In this document: positions 43,009 through 52,400 of the stretch, piece after piece
Position numbering within the stretch: the stretch's first letter is position 1
How the letters are laid out: each line of letters begins with the position of its first letter
NCBI GenBank assembly: GCA_943912855.1
Contig: CALTVC010000011.1
Location: 87,780 to 151,779 of the forward strand
DNA: 64,000 bases
DNA from: an uncultured Flavobacterium sp.
Lineage (GTDB): Bacteria; Bacteroidota; Bacteroidia; Flavobacteriales; Flavobacteriaceae
Direction of reading: 5' to 3'
The notes under the pieces: model-generated
Told to the model about the DNA's origin: nothing
Database searches by the model: none
Seen by the model: the letters and a program-made list of their open reading frames with translations, nothing else
Position numbers and translations under genes: made by a program

Positions 43009-44007
43009 ATGAAACGTTTATACATTGTATGTGTTAGTATGATTATACTGGCGTGTAAACCTGAGCCCAAAACAGTAACCGATAACTTCCGTGGGGTAAT
43101 TCGAAATGCGCAGGGCGATTCTATTTCAATAGGGGGGATGTTAAGCGAAAAAAAGATACCCGTGCATAAAGACGGTAGTTTTTCGGCAAGTATTACGCCT
43201 GATAGTGCTAATTACTACTATGTTTCTTTCCAAGGTCAGCATTTTCGTATGTTCGTAGCTAAGGATACCCGGCTTACGGTAACCGCAGATGCAAGCGACA
43301 TTTTAAACACGCTTAAATTTGAAGGAACAGGCGCAGCTGAAAACAACTTCCTTGCCACCGTAGAGCGTGAACAACTGGCTTTGGGCAAAGCCCTGCCCGA
43401 TGATGCTGATGAAAGTTATATAAGTAAAGCTGCAGATACGCTTATAGAGAAGTTGGTACGTAAATTAAATGCATCTGATGTGAGCACTAAAGCTAAAAAA
43501 ATCATTAAAGAACGCCTTGAAAAGTACAAAGGGGCTTTAGTGCATACGCTTGATAAGCGTTATATAGATAAAGGACTTACAGGGGAACCATCGCCATTGT
43601 TTTCTTATGAAGATTTACAGGGCAAAACTGTAAACCTAACTGATTTCAGAGGGAAATATGTTTACATAGACCTGTGGGCTAGCTGGTGCGAAATCTGCCT
43701 GATAGATATGCCGTACCTTAACCAACTGAAAAAAGAGCTTTCTGGTAAGAATATAACTTTTATAAGTATTTCCATAGATGAGCAGAAAGATAAGGCAAAA
43801 TGGAAGAAAGCGATGACTAGAGAGCATATGAGTGGTATTCAACTTATAGCTGATAAGGCGAAGCAGAGTAGTTTTATCAAAGAGTACGGAATACGTGGTA
43901 TACCTCGTTACATTCTTATAGATCCTCAGGGAAATGTTGTGGATGCTAATGCTAAGAGACCCGGCGAACCAGGACTGGCTATTCAACTTGAAAAGTTGTT
44001 GAAGTAA
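43009..44007 (+). CDS. TlpA-family lipoprotein with variant CEIC motif (copy 3)
   Basis: 332 residues with a lipoprotein signal (MIILAC, Cys16), unlike the cleavable signals of copies 1 and 2. It has the same three-part layout. The active site reads WASWCEICLID, so the two cysteines remain but Gly-Pro is replaced by Glu-Ile, which should shift the redox potential, and the partner surface after it (RQE to LID) differs. The cis-Pro in GIPRYILIDPQGN is kept. This looks like a diverged paralogue with another partner or a reducing/oxidising role of its own. Confidence 0.88.
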   Translation: MKRLYIVCVSMIILACKPEPKTVTDNFRGVIRNAQGDSISIGGMLSEKKIPVHKDGSFSASITPDSANYYYVSFQGQHFRMFVAKDTRLTVTADASDILNTLKFEGTGAAENNFLATVEREQLALGKALPDDADESYISKAADTLIEKLVRKLNASDVSTKAKKIIKERLEKYKGALVHTLDKRYIDKGLTGEPSPLFSYEDLQGKTVNLTDFRGKYVYIDLWASWCEICLIDMPYLNQLKKELSGKNITFISISIDEQKDKAKWKKAMTREHMSGIQLIADKAKQSSFIKEYGIRGIPRYILIDPQGNVVDANAKRPGEPGLAIQLEKLLK

Positions 44008-44118
44008 TTGGATAACGGATTAACCGATTTTATTGGCTGTTTTCAATTTCCAATGTTAAGTTTTACTCAATGTTACCAAATTGTTAAGCCAATGTGTTTT
44101 TAGTGTAAAATAATTTTC

Positions 44119-44126
44119 TACATTTG
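44119..44126 (+). promoter_or_regulatory. -7 box upstream of the MORN-type gene
   Basis: TACATTTG fits TANNTTTG and predicts a start near 44131, 35 bases before the ATG at 44166. This excludes the in-frame ATG at 44124. Confidence 0.5.
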
Positions 44127-44165
44127 TTAGGAACAATATGTATAACCTTTAAACACATAAGCATA

Positions 44166-44513
44166 ATGAAAAAGAGTTTTGTTGCCGGATTCCTGCTGTT
44201 TGCAGGTGTGCTATCAGCCCAGAGCGTTAAACCTAAACACGAAATAGAAAACAACATCATAAAAACTACCTATTACTACGACAACGGTAATGTAAAGCAA
44301 ACCGGATTTTATAAAGACGGAAAACTAACCGGTGCATGGGTAGCCTATAACGAAGACGGTACCAAACAAAGCATGGGTACTTATGAGAACGGACAAAAGA
44401 CCGGTAAATGGTTTTTCTGGACCGGAAAAAGCCTTACTGAAGTAGACTATGCCGATAGCCGTGTAGCCGAAGTTAGGAAATGGAATAAAGATGCTGTTGC
44501 TGTAAATAAATAA
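44166..44513 (+). CDS. Secreted MORN/YwqK-type repeat protein
   Basis: 115 residues from ATG 44166 (MKKSFVAGFLLFAGVLSAQ), with a signal peptide. The mature part has MORN-like (YwqK/PF07661) repeats: YYDNGNVKQTGFYKDGKLTGAW, then YNEDGTKQSMGTYENGQKTGKW, then a degenerate third copy. Such proteins are found in Bacteroidota envelopes and in some toxin-antitoxin contexts, but no toxin partner is present here. The function is unknown. It is preceded by its own promoter and followed by a bidirectional terminator. Confidence 0.8.
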   Translation: MKKSFVAGFLLFAGVLSAQSVKPKHEIENNIIKTTYYYDNGNVKQTGFYKDGKLTGAWVAYNEDGTKQSMGTYENGQKTGKWFFWTGKSLTEVDYADSRVAEVRKWNKDAVAVNK

Positions 44514-44551
44514 ACTACTCTTATTTATACTAACCCGAACTTAAATTATGC

Positions 44552-44588
44552 GAAAATCCCCGTGCCTGAAAAGGATACGGGGATTTTC
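44552..44588. terminator. Bidirectional terminator between the MORN-type gene and the PepSY gene
   Basis: GAAAATCCCCGT and ACGGGGATTTTC pair around a 13-base loop. The A/T arms give T-runs on both strands, and the flanking genes converge on it. Confidence 0.85.
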
Positions 44589-44613
44589 ATTTATAGAATT
44601 TGGTATTTGTTCG

Positions 44614-45777
44614 TTAGGCTATTTTTGCCTTTTTATTGTTACGTCCCCTCCATATCAGGAAACCTGTTACGGGTAGCATAGAGCAAACAAAACTGGCTAT
44701 AAAGGCGAGTATCTTGCCGGGTAATCCAAGTATGGCACCCACGTGAATGTCATAATTTGCACCGATTACCTTTACGCCCATGTTGCCATCCTTGTAGTTT
44801 TCCTCTTTCAGGAACTTGCCCGTGTATTGGTCGTAATGCGCGTGGTGGTGCTTATAGTACGTACCCGGTATCAGGTTTACATGTATGCCTATGGCAGCGG
44901 TACTGTCGGCGGGTTTACCCATGCTAAAGTAATCGGCCTCAGGATACCTCTTTTTTGCCGAAAGTAATGCCAGGTCAAATGCCTTGTCTTTATCTCCCTT
45001 AGCCGGTGTAGATTTTACTACCACAGGTACAGGAGAGGTTATACTCAGGCTTGAAATAACATATACTGTAGCCTGAAACCACTGAAACGCCCACACCATT
45101 CCGGTAAAGGCAAGTATAATGGCAACCGACGATACATAAAACCCGAAGATATTATGCAGATCGTAGTTTTTACGGCGCCATTTGGTTGTTTCTTTCCACT
45201 GGAACCAGATGCGTTGTTTGCGCGCCGCTTTGTTCTTTGGCCACCATAGTATAATCCCCGAAATAAGCATTATTACAAATATAAAGGTAGACCAACCTAT
45301 AATCTGCTGACCTATAGGGTGGCTTATGAGCAGGCTCCAGTGCAGCATTTTTATGATGTTAAAGAAGCCGTGACCCTCATCATAAACACCCAGAACCTCG
45401 CCCGTGTAGGGATTGGTATATACCGAATAGTAATAGTCAAGATTACTTAAATACCAGAAACCACCTTCGGTAAATTTGTATGCGTAGGAGTGTGCTGCTT
45501 TTTCTGGGTCGTTATAAACGCTAAGGCTGTTTAGTGGTACTTTATCGCCCAGTGCCTGTTGGGTCTTTTCCCAAAGCACCGTAGCCGACAGGTGTTCTTT
45601 ACCTGGAGTTACGTAAATAGCATCATGGCGAAGTGTCGTGGTTATTTCTTCCTGAAAGGCAAAAATACACCCCGTTACTGCAAGCAATAATACTATTATG
45701 CCCGAGCTTAAACCCAGCCAAAGGTGTGCTTTGCCTACCCAGTGCTTAAAATCTTTTTTCTTCTTCTTTACAGCCAT
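44614..45777 (-). CDS. PepSY-associated transmembrane protein (PiuB-like)
   Basis: 387 residues with four to five helices. The first is near residues 15-35 (KAHLWLGLSSGIIVLLLAVTGCIFAFQEE); the others are near 155-175, 205-230 and 350-375. PepSY-type beta regions lie between them (YYSVYTNPYTGEVLGVYDEGHG, DQYTGKFLKEENY). Conserved membrane histidines (KMLHWSLLISHPIGQQ) could bind haem. The family is often iron-regulated and placed beside TonB receptors, possibly as a ferrisiderophore reductase. That matches its neighbours here, since it lies 10 bases after the DUF4198 gene. Confidence 0.88.
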   Translation of the reverse strand: MAVKKKKKDFKHWVGKAHLWLGLSSGIIVLLLAVTGCIFAFQEEITTTLRHDAIYVTPGKEHLSATVLWEKTQQALGDKVPLNSLSVYNDPEKAAHSYAYKFTEGGFWYLSNLDYYYSVYTNPYTGEVLGVYDEGHGFFNIIKMLHWSLLISHPIGQQIIGWSTFIFVIMLISGIILWWPKNKAARKQRIWFQWKETTKWRRKNYDLHNIFGFYVSSVAIILAFTGMVWAFQWFQATVYVISSLSITSPVPVVVKSTPAKGDKDKAFDLALLSAKKRYPEADYFSMGKPADSTAAIGIHVNLIPGTYYKHHHAHYDQYTGKFLKEENYKDGNMGVKVIGANYDIHVGAILGLPGKILAFIASFVCSMLPVTGFLIWRGRNNKKAKIA

Positions 45778-45787
45778 CTAAAAGGTA

Positions 45788-46522
45788 TTATTTCGAAACA
45801 GGAAGAGTGTATGTGGCACAATGCCATACAAACTGGTAATCCTTGCCTTTAAAGTTGCCCGGTACTTCTTCTTTCTTAGTGGCTTCTACCATGTACGTAG
45901 CGTTAAACGGCACGTTAAAGGTTATTTCACCCTTATCATTGGTCTTTATCTTTTGACCGAATTTCTTGCCTATTTCCACGTCTACCTCAATGTCTTTTGT
46001 TGGCTGACCTTTGTATAAAACTTTAAGGGTAACATCACCGTTTAGTTTAGCCACAGTGGTAGAAACATCTGTAATGGTAATGCCATCAGGATTTGCGGCA
46101 GCCGTTTCGGTGTTTTTAGTACCTACGTTTACCTTTGCAAGGGCATGGTAATGGGTTTTAAAAATCCCGAAGTTGTATTTTGTAAAGTCGATTACTTCAA
46201 TGTCGTTATTATCAAGAGCAATGGTATACGTACCGTTTTGAGAAGGTGTGAACCACGCCGAATAATAGTCGGCTTCTGGTTTTACGGTAAGTTCTGTCTT
46301 TTTACCATCTGGGGCTATTGCCCAAAGGGTAAAGCCTTTTACTTTGTTATAGGTATCTCCGCCCACTTTTTCGTGCAATCCATGACCGTATTCGCCATAA
46401 AATACTTTTACTTCCTGTTTTTTGTTAAGGTTTCCGTTTTGTGCGGTTTCTATCCAAAGAGCGTGTGCCTGTGCTGCCGTAACGGCAAAAAACAGTACAA
46501 GGAGTAGACTAAGTTTTTTCAT
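45788..46522 (-). CDS. DUF4198 domain periplasmic protein
   Basis: 244 residues with a signal peptide (VTAAQAHA, after residue 18) directly followed by ALWIE, the start typical of DUF4198/NikM-like metal-uptake proteins. The rest is beta-rich, with GYGHGLHEKVG and HCATYTL containing possible metal ligands (His), and a carbohydrate-binding-like second half (DVEIGKKFGQKIKTNDKGEITFNVPFNATYMVEATK). It may bind a metal or present it to the membrane partner. An imperfect palindrome sits upstream. Confidence 0.8.
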   Translation of the reverse strand: MKKLSLLLVLFFAVTAAQAHALWIETAQNGNLNKKQEVKVFYGEYGHGLHEKVGGDTYNKVKGFTLWAIAPDGKKTELTVKPEADYYSAWFTPSQNGTYTIALDNNDIEVIDFTKYNFGIFKTHYHALAKVNVGTKNTETAAANPDGITITDVSTTVAKLNGDVTLKVLYKGQPTKDIEVDVEIGKKFGQKIKTNDKGEITFNVPFNATYMVEATKKEEVPGNFKGKDYQFVWHCATYTLPVSK

Positions 46523-46576
46523 TTCAGTTTGTTGTTAATGCAGGGACAAAGGTATTCGCTTATGTAATTACCTGCA

Positions 46577-46597
46577 AGAATTATTTTTAATTGTTCT
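46577..46597. promoter_or_regulatory. Imperfect 21-base palindrome, candidate Fur-type site
   Basis: AGAATTATT at one end and AATTGTTCT at the other pair at seven of nine positions around a short T-rich centre. It lies in the spacer before the DUF4198 gene, in the same iron-type cluster as the palindrome at 49238. The Fur assignment is inference. Confidence 0.35.
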
Positions 46598-46636
46598 AAA
46601 TAGCTATGTCGGTATAGACTATGCTTAAACAAGAAA

Positions 46637-46652
46637 TCCTCCCGAAGGAGGA
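46637..46652 (-). terminator. Short GC hairpin after the TonB receptor gene
   Basis: TCCTCC-CGAA-GGAGGA, a perfect 6-base stem with a stable tetraloop, lies 8 bases past the receptor stop. The T-run is poor, so it may weaken rather than end transcription into the DUF4198 gene. Confidence 0.5.
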
Positions 46653-46659
46653 CTCTGTA

Positions 46660-49170
46660 TTAGAAGTTATAAGAAAGGCTTGCAGAAAGCATTCTTGCTC
46701 TCTGGGCACTGATGGTGCTCCATCCTTTGTAGTAATCTTTATTAGAAATGTTATCCAGTTTTAGGGTAATGGTAACATCGTTAATGTTGTAAAATGCTGA
46801 TGCATTTAGTATAGTGTAATCCGGTAGCGTAAAGGTACCTGCGGTATTACGGTTAAAGATTTTGTTTTCGCTGGCGTAGTTACCACCAAAACCAAAACCA
46901 AGACCCTCAAGGTTACCATTAAGTATAGTATCGCTAAACCTGTAGCTTGCCCATAGGTTAACCATGTTCTGTGCGCCGGCACTCTCCGGCCTTTTGCCCA
47001 TAAAGTCTATATCGCCTGCTACCAGTTTACTGTCGTTGTAGCTATAACCCGCTATAACGTTAAGTCCGCTTACCGGGTTGGCAGTAAGGAAGGCTTCAAA
47101 GCCCTGGCTTCGTTGCTTACCATCCTGGAAGTTTATGGTGTTTGGCATTACCGGTGCTCCTGTTACAGGATCCGGATCGTTAGCTATCTGCTTAGAGTAT
47201 ACCATATCGTTTACTTCTATGTAGTAGTAGCTAAGTGTAGCCGAAATTTTATCATTAAGCAGGTTCAGTTTAGTACCACCTTCAAGTTGTTTCGCGTGTT
47301 CTGGTTTAAAGCTTCTTGCTATGCTTGCGCCAAGTACCTGATCCTGACCCGGAGCTACGTTGCTGAAACCATCCATATAGTTAGCAAATACAGATACTTT
47401 GTCTAGTATCGGCTGGTATACAAGTCCGAATTTAGGTGAGTAGGTAGTCTGGTTAAAGTTTGCCGATTTATTGTTGAAATAATCAGCACGAAGACTTAGC
47501 ATTACAGAAAGAGCAGGAGTAATGTTTAATACGTCTGATGCATAAGCACTGTAAACTTCTTCTTCTGTAGATGAAGCTGTTACCTGTCCGTTTGCAAGTA
47601 GTGCGTTCATACCTGCCTGAGTAAGTACACCTGTATCGTCAGATCCTGTAGGCTGTCCCATGGCTGTTGCCAATGCATTGAACTTGGTCTGGTTGTTACC
47701 TATGTATACATAACCATTACCTACGTAAGGGCTACCGTTGTTCTGTACATTACGATTAAAGTAATCAAGGCCAACTACAATACGGTTTCTTAGAGAACCC
47801 AGTTTAAAGTCGCCAATAAAATTCTGCTGAATGTCTGTGGCGTAGGTAGTAGAGTTTTGTTTGTTTACGTAACGCGCAAATAAAAGACCTTCAAGGTTAC
47901 CATCGGGCATCATAGCCTCGGCAGTGGCAGTACCTTCATATAGGTAAGAGTAGAATCCGTCTGACTTAGCCGATGACCTGGAAAGCACAGTTTGAGACGT
48001 CCACTGGTCATTTATCTTATAGATCATTTGCCCCTGTATGTTAAAGGTAGGGGTGTCTATGTAAAGGTCGTTACTGGTGTAAGAACGTTTGTTGCTATAA
48101 CCAAAAGCTTTAAGCTGGTTGATGTTGTTTGCATGTAGGGCAGAGCTTCTGTCCAGGAACAGCATACCTGTGTTAGTACTGCGTCCGTTGTATATTTCGG
48201 TATTTACAAAGAAGCTTAGTTTATCATTTACGTTGTAAACAATAGATGGCGCTATGAAAAATGATTTCTTAAATCCGGCATCCTGAAAACTGCCTTCGTT
48301 ATGGTAAGCAGCATTAATTCTTATGGCACCTTTTTCTTTATTGGCAAAAGGTGTGTTTACATCGGCAGTAAAACGGTTAAGGTCATATGTGCCACCAACG
48401 TAAGAAATGTTACCACGGAACGTATCAAAAGGTTTCTTAGTCGTAACGTTTATAAGACCACCGTAGCTAATAAGGCTACTGCCAAACAATGTTCCCGATG
48501 GGCCTTTTATAACTTCTATGCGCTCTACGTTTTGTGGGTCGGCGCTACCGTTTGTTATAGATGGCAAACCGTTTACCATGGTAGGCTGTACGGCAAAGCC
48601 CCTAAGGCTGAAGTAACCGGCACCGTCTGTACCACGGCCTGTAGATTCCCAAAGCCTGTCCAGACCCGGTACGTTTTTATAGGCATCGTCCATTTGAGTT
48701 ATTACCTGCTCTTTCATAAGCTCGGCAGTAACAGTGTTGTAAACCTGTGGGTTTTCTATGTCTTTAAGAGGCATTTTGCTTACCACAGCACTGCTGCTAC
48801 GGGTAAACTTGTTTGTACCACCGTTTATAATCACTTCATTAAGTTCCTCCTGGCTCTCGCTTAACGAAATGTTAGCCGAAGTAGCCTCGCCAGCAGTAAC
48901 GGTAATGCTCTGTTCTACAGATTTAATGCCTACGGCTGCCGCGCGCAGGGTGTAGGTACCCGGTTTTACGTTTTTAATTTCGTATGTACCTTTTGCATTG
49001 GAAACCGCACTGTAAAGTGTGCCTTTAAGCGCTACGCTTATGTTCTCGGCAGGCGTGTTGTCGCTTAATGTTATGGTTCCGTTTACACTGCCACGGTCCT
49101 GAGCCCAAAGGCCCATACCAAACAGCAGTGCCAATATGGTTAGGGTTTGTTTGAAAATAGAATTTTCCAT
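46660..49170 (-). CDS. TonB-dependent siderophore-type receptor
   Basis: 836 residues from ATG 49170 (MENSIFKQTLTILALLFGMGLWAQ); the frame opening at 49215 lies upstream of the -7 box. A CarboxypepD_reg-like domain comes first (residues ~25-110, SVNGTITLSDNTPAENISVAL). The plug follows, with YFSLRGFAVQPTMVNGLPS and NVERIEVIKGPSGTLFG. The 22-strand barrel ends in RARMLSASLSYNF, a terminal Phe. The plug type is that of siderophore receptors (FhuA/FecA group). It leads a possible iron-uptake operon with the DUF4198 and PepSY genes. The ligand is not known. Confidence 0.92.
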   Translation of the reverse strand: MENSIFKQTLTILALLFGMGLWAQDRGSVNGTITLSDNTPAENISVALKGTLYSAVSNAKGTYEIKNVKPGTYTLRAAAVGIKSVEQSITVTAGEATSANISLSESQEELNEVIINGGTNKFTRSSSAVVSKMPLKDIENPQVYNTVTAELMKEQVITQMDDAYKNVPGLDRLWESTGRGTDGAGYFSLRGFAVQPTMVNGLPSITNGSADPQNVERIEVIKGPSGTLFGSSLISYGGLINVTTKKPFDTFRGNISYVGGTYDLNRFTADVNTPFANKEKGAIRINAAYHNEGSFQDAGFKKSFFIAPSIVYNVNDKLSFFVNTEIYNGRSTNTGMLFLDRSSALHANNINQLKAFGYSNKRSYTSNDLYIDTPTFNIQGQMIYKINDQWTSQTVLSRSSAKSDGFYSYLYEGTATAEAMMPDGNLEGLLFARYVNKQNSTTYATDIQQNFIGDFKLGSLRNRIVVGLDYFNRNVQNNGSPYVGNGYVYIGNNQTKFNALATAMGQPTGSDDTGVLTQAGMNALLANGQVTASSTEEEVYSAYASDVLNITPALSVMLSLRADYFNNKSANFNQTTYSPKFGLVYQPILDKVSVFANYMDGFSNVAPGQDQVLGASIARSFKPEHAKQLEGGTKLNLLNDKISATLSYYYIEVNDMVYSKQIANDPDPVTGAPVMPNTINFQDGKQRSQGFEAFLTANPVSGLNVIAGYSYNDSKLVAGDIDFMGKRPESAGAQNMVNLWASYRFSDTILNGNLEGLGFGFGGNYASENKIFNRNTAGTFTLPDYTILNASAFYNINDVTITLKLDNISNKDYYKGWSTISAQRARMLSASLSYNF

Positions 49171-49194
49171 TTGTAGTTTGTTTTTAGACGGAGG

Positions 49195-49225
49195 CAAAGT
49201 TATACCCCAAACCAAAACTACACAA
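49195..49225 (-). promoter_or_regulatory. Promoter of the TonB receptor gene
   Basis: On the minus strand TTG (49223-49225), a 20-base spacer and TAACTTTG (49195-49202) fit the consensus. Transcription would start near 49190, twenty bases before the ATG at 49170. Confidence 0.7.
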
Positions 49226-49237
49226 GCTTTATTTTAA

Positions 49238-49258
49238 ATTATTCTAAATAAGAATAAT
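49238..49258. promoter_or_regulatory. Perfect palindrome ATTATTCT-N5-AGAATAAT, candidate Fur box
   Basis: Eight-base perfect arms lie 13 bases upstream of the receptor -33 element. Size and AT-rich dyad resemble Fur boxes. Location in front of a siderophore-type receptor supports iron control, but a position upstream of -33 would also suit an activator. Confidence 0.5.
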
Positions 49259-49365
49259 AGCATATGTTATTTTTATGAATATGTTTTGTATGCGTGCATA
49301 TTTTTTTAAGATTAAAAATTTTCAAACAAAAACACTGATTTTATTTCAAGGTTTTATCCAAAAAA

Positions 49366-49389
49366 ATACCCCGCCATAAGGCAGGGTAT
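49366..49389 (-). terminator. Terminator of the RND efflux operon
   Basis: ATACCCCGCC pairs with GGCAGGGTAT (one mismatch) around ATAA, followed on the minus strand by seven T residues, 25 bases past the stop. Confidence 0.8.
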
Positions 49390-49413
49390 CCAACTATAAG
49401 ATGAAAACATAAA

Positions 49414-52400
49414 TCAATGCTTTGCAGTAAAGCCATCTTCGCTTATTTCACGGTGCTCATAATCAGCAACCATCTCAGCGGCGTAGTCTATTTTGTCTTT
49501 CTTAGAAAAACGACGGATAAGACCATCAAAAATAGAGTACACTACCGGAACTATAATCAGGGTAAGGAATAGTGAACTGATAAGACCACCTATAATAACC
49601 CAGGCAAGTCCGTTGTTCATTTGCGCCGCACCACCTTTTGCAAGTGCAATTGGAATCATACCGAAAACCATCGCTATCGTGGTCATTAGGATAGGACGAA
49701 GACGGGCATGGTTAGCCTGTATAAGCGCGTGGTACGTGCTTTCGCCCTGTTCTTTACGGTGGTTTGTAAAGTCCACGATAAGAATCGCGTTCTTACATAC
49801 CAGACCAATAAGCATGATGATACCAAGTATGGTAAATATATTCAGGGTATTGTTTGTAAGTGCCAAGGCAAGTAGCGCACCGATGAACGATAGCGGTACG
49901 GCAAACAGTACCACAAACGGATACACAAAGCTGTCGTACAGTGCCACCATAACAAGGTATACAAGGATAATCGCTGCAAGTAGCGCTACACCCAGCGTAC
50001 CGAAACCTTCGCTCTGGTTTTCCATGTCACCACCCCATACGTAGCTAACACCCGATGGACGTTCCATTTTTTCAAATACGGCGGTCCAGTCAGCCACAAC
50101 GCTACCTACAGGCCTACCTACAGTTTGTCCCTGTACGGTAACCGATGTACTCTTATCACGACGCTCAAGCAAACTTGGGCCTGAACCTTCTGAAATTTCA
50201 GAGAACTGGCTCAGTTTCACTTCCTGCCCGGCGTTATTGGTAAACGTAATGTTACGTACGTCGTCTATGTTCATACGGTTGTATTCACCGTAGCGGATGT
50301 TAATGTCATACTCGTACTGACCCGCACGGAATTTACCATCGGTATTACCGTTAAAGGCAGTTTGCATGGTTACACCCACCGTTTGAAGGTCTAATCCAAG
50401 GGCAGCCATCTTATCACGGTCTACCTTAACGTCAATCTCCGGTGAACCCGCTTCAGACGTTAGCTTCACTTCAGATGCTCCCGGTATTTTGCGTAGCTCA
50501 TTGGCAGCAGCCTCAGCCCATTTGTAAGTACTTTCAAAATCGTTACCTGTTACAGTAAGGGCTATCGGAGCTTCGTCGGCACCACCCATTATACTTACCG
50601 GTACGGTTTTAATCTTGGCACCTACCAGTACTTTTTGCAGTTCAAGTTTGGTCTTAGCAGCGTATACAAACGAGTTGTCTGTACGGTGTTCTTCGTCTAC
50701 AAGGGTTACGGTAATTTCACCTTTATAAGCGGTACTCTGAGAACCCGCCATACCCTCACTGGTTTGACCCACGGTGGTAATAAGGCTCTTAACTTCTTTT
50801 TTACCCTGAAGGAAACGCTCTGCCTTAATCAACATCAGGTTGGTTTGTTCCAATGAAGCATCTTTAGGGAGCTCTATCTGAACCATGAACTGACCCCTGT
50901 CCAGTTTCGCGAAGAATTCACCACCCACATAGTTTCCTGTAATAACAAGCGAGGCGAAGAATAAACCTATGGCAACACCAAGACTGGCAAGTTTGGTTTT
51001 CCAGTTTTTAAGTGCCCATGTAAGGATGTCTGTTACCCAATGTGTAAACTTGTCAAGTCCTTTTTCAAAGCCAAGGATGATTCTGCCAAACAGGTTTTTA
51101 CCTGTAATGTGCTCCAGTTTACCAAAGCGTGATGAAAGCCAAGGTATAAGTGTAAATGATGATACTAACGATAGTAATGTAGCAATAACCACAACCACAC
51201 AGAACTGTGTAATAATGTTACTTACAAGACCCGTACTCATGGCTATAGGAAGGAACACCACCACAATAACCAGGGTAATGGCAGCTACCGTAAACCCGAT
51301 TTCGGCAGTACCGTCGTAGGCGGCACGGATACGGCTTTTGCCCATCTCCATGTGACGGTAAATATTTTCAAGTACCACAATCGCGTCATCCACAAGGATA
51401 CCTACCACAAGCGAAAGCCCTAGTAAGCTCATCAGGTTAAGGGTATAGCCCATAAGCGATATACCAATGAACGTAGCGATAAGCGATGCCGGGATAGACA
51501 CCATTACAATAAGCGCGTTTCGCAGCGAGTGCAGGAAGAAAAGCATTACAAACGCTACCAGGAATACCGCAAGGAACAAGTCGTGGATAACGCCTTCTGC
51601 CGCTACAAGGGTAAATTCTGAAGTGTCGTTTGCTACCTCAAGCTTCAGGCCTTCTTTAGCATAATCTGTTTCGATTTTTTTGATGATGTTACGTACGTCC
51701 TCACTCACCTGTACCGCGTTAGCATCGGTTTGTTTGGTAATCTGTATCGCGATGGCGCTTTTACCATCTACACGGGCTATTTTTTCGGCCTCTTTCTGGC
51801 TGTCCTGTACGTCGGCTACCTGACCTAAACGGATTTGCACACCGTTTTTGCTTGATATAACCAGGTTACGCATTTCTTCTACGTTACGATATTTACCGGC
51901 AAGACGTACAAGCATGCTGTTTTCACGGGTTTTAACACTACCCGTTGGGAAGTCAAGGTTACTGCCCAGTACTACCTGCTGTACCTGAGGGATGCTAAGG
52001 CCAAAACCTTTTAGTTTGTCCTCGTCCAGGTTTACCTGAATTTCACGCTCCTCACCACCTACAAGGGTTACCTGCGCCACACCGTTTACACGGCTAAGGA
52101 TAGGTTCAATTTTCTTGTCAAGAAGGTCATAGAAGGTTACTTCGTCCAGTTTACTGGTGGCACCCAATGTTACTACCGGAAGGTCGCTCAGGGAGAATTT
52201 TACCAATGATGGCGGATCAGCATCTTCGGGTAAGTCTTTCTCTATGGCATTAATCTTACGCTGTGCGTCGTTCAGTGAGTAGTCGGCATTGGCTTCCGGC
52301 TGAAGCGTTACCATTACTACCGAAAGGCTTTCGTACGATTTAGATTCTACTTTCTTTACCATTTCCAGCGAAGACACCGCGTCTTCTACTTTCTTAGTAA

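Noticed and set aside
44166..44513. Antitoxin of a toxin-antitoxin pair
   Set aside because: MORN-type proteins are sometimes so labelled, but this one is secreted and has no toxin gene beside it.
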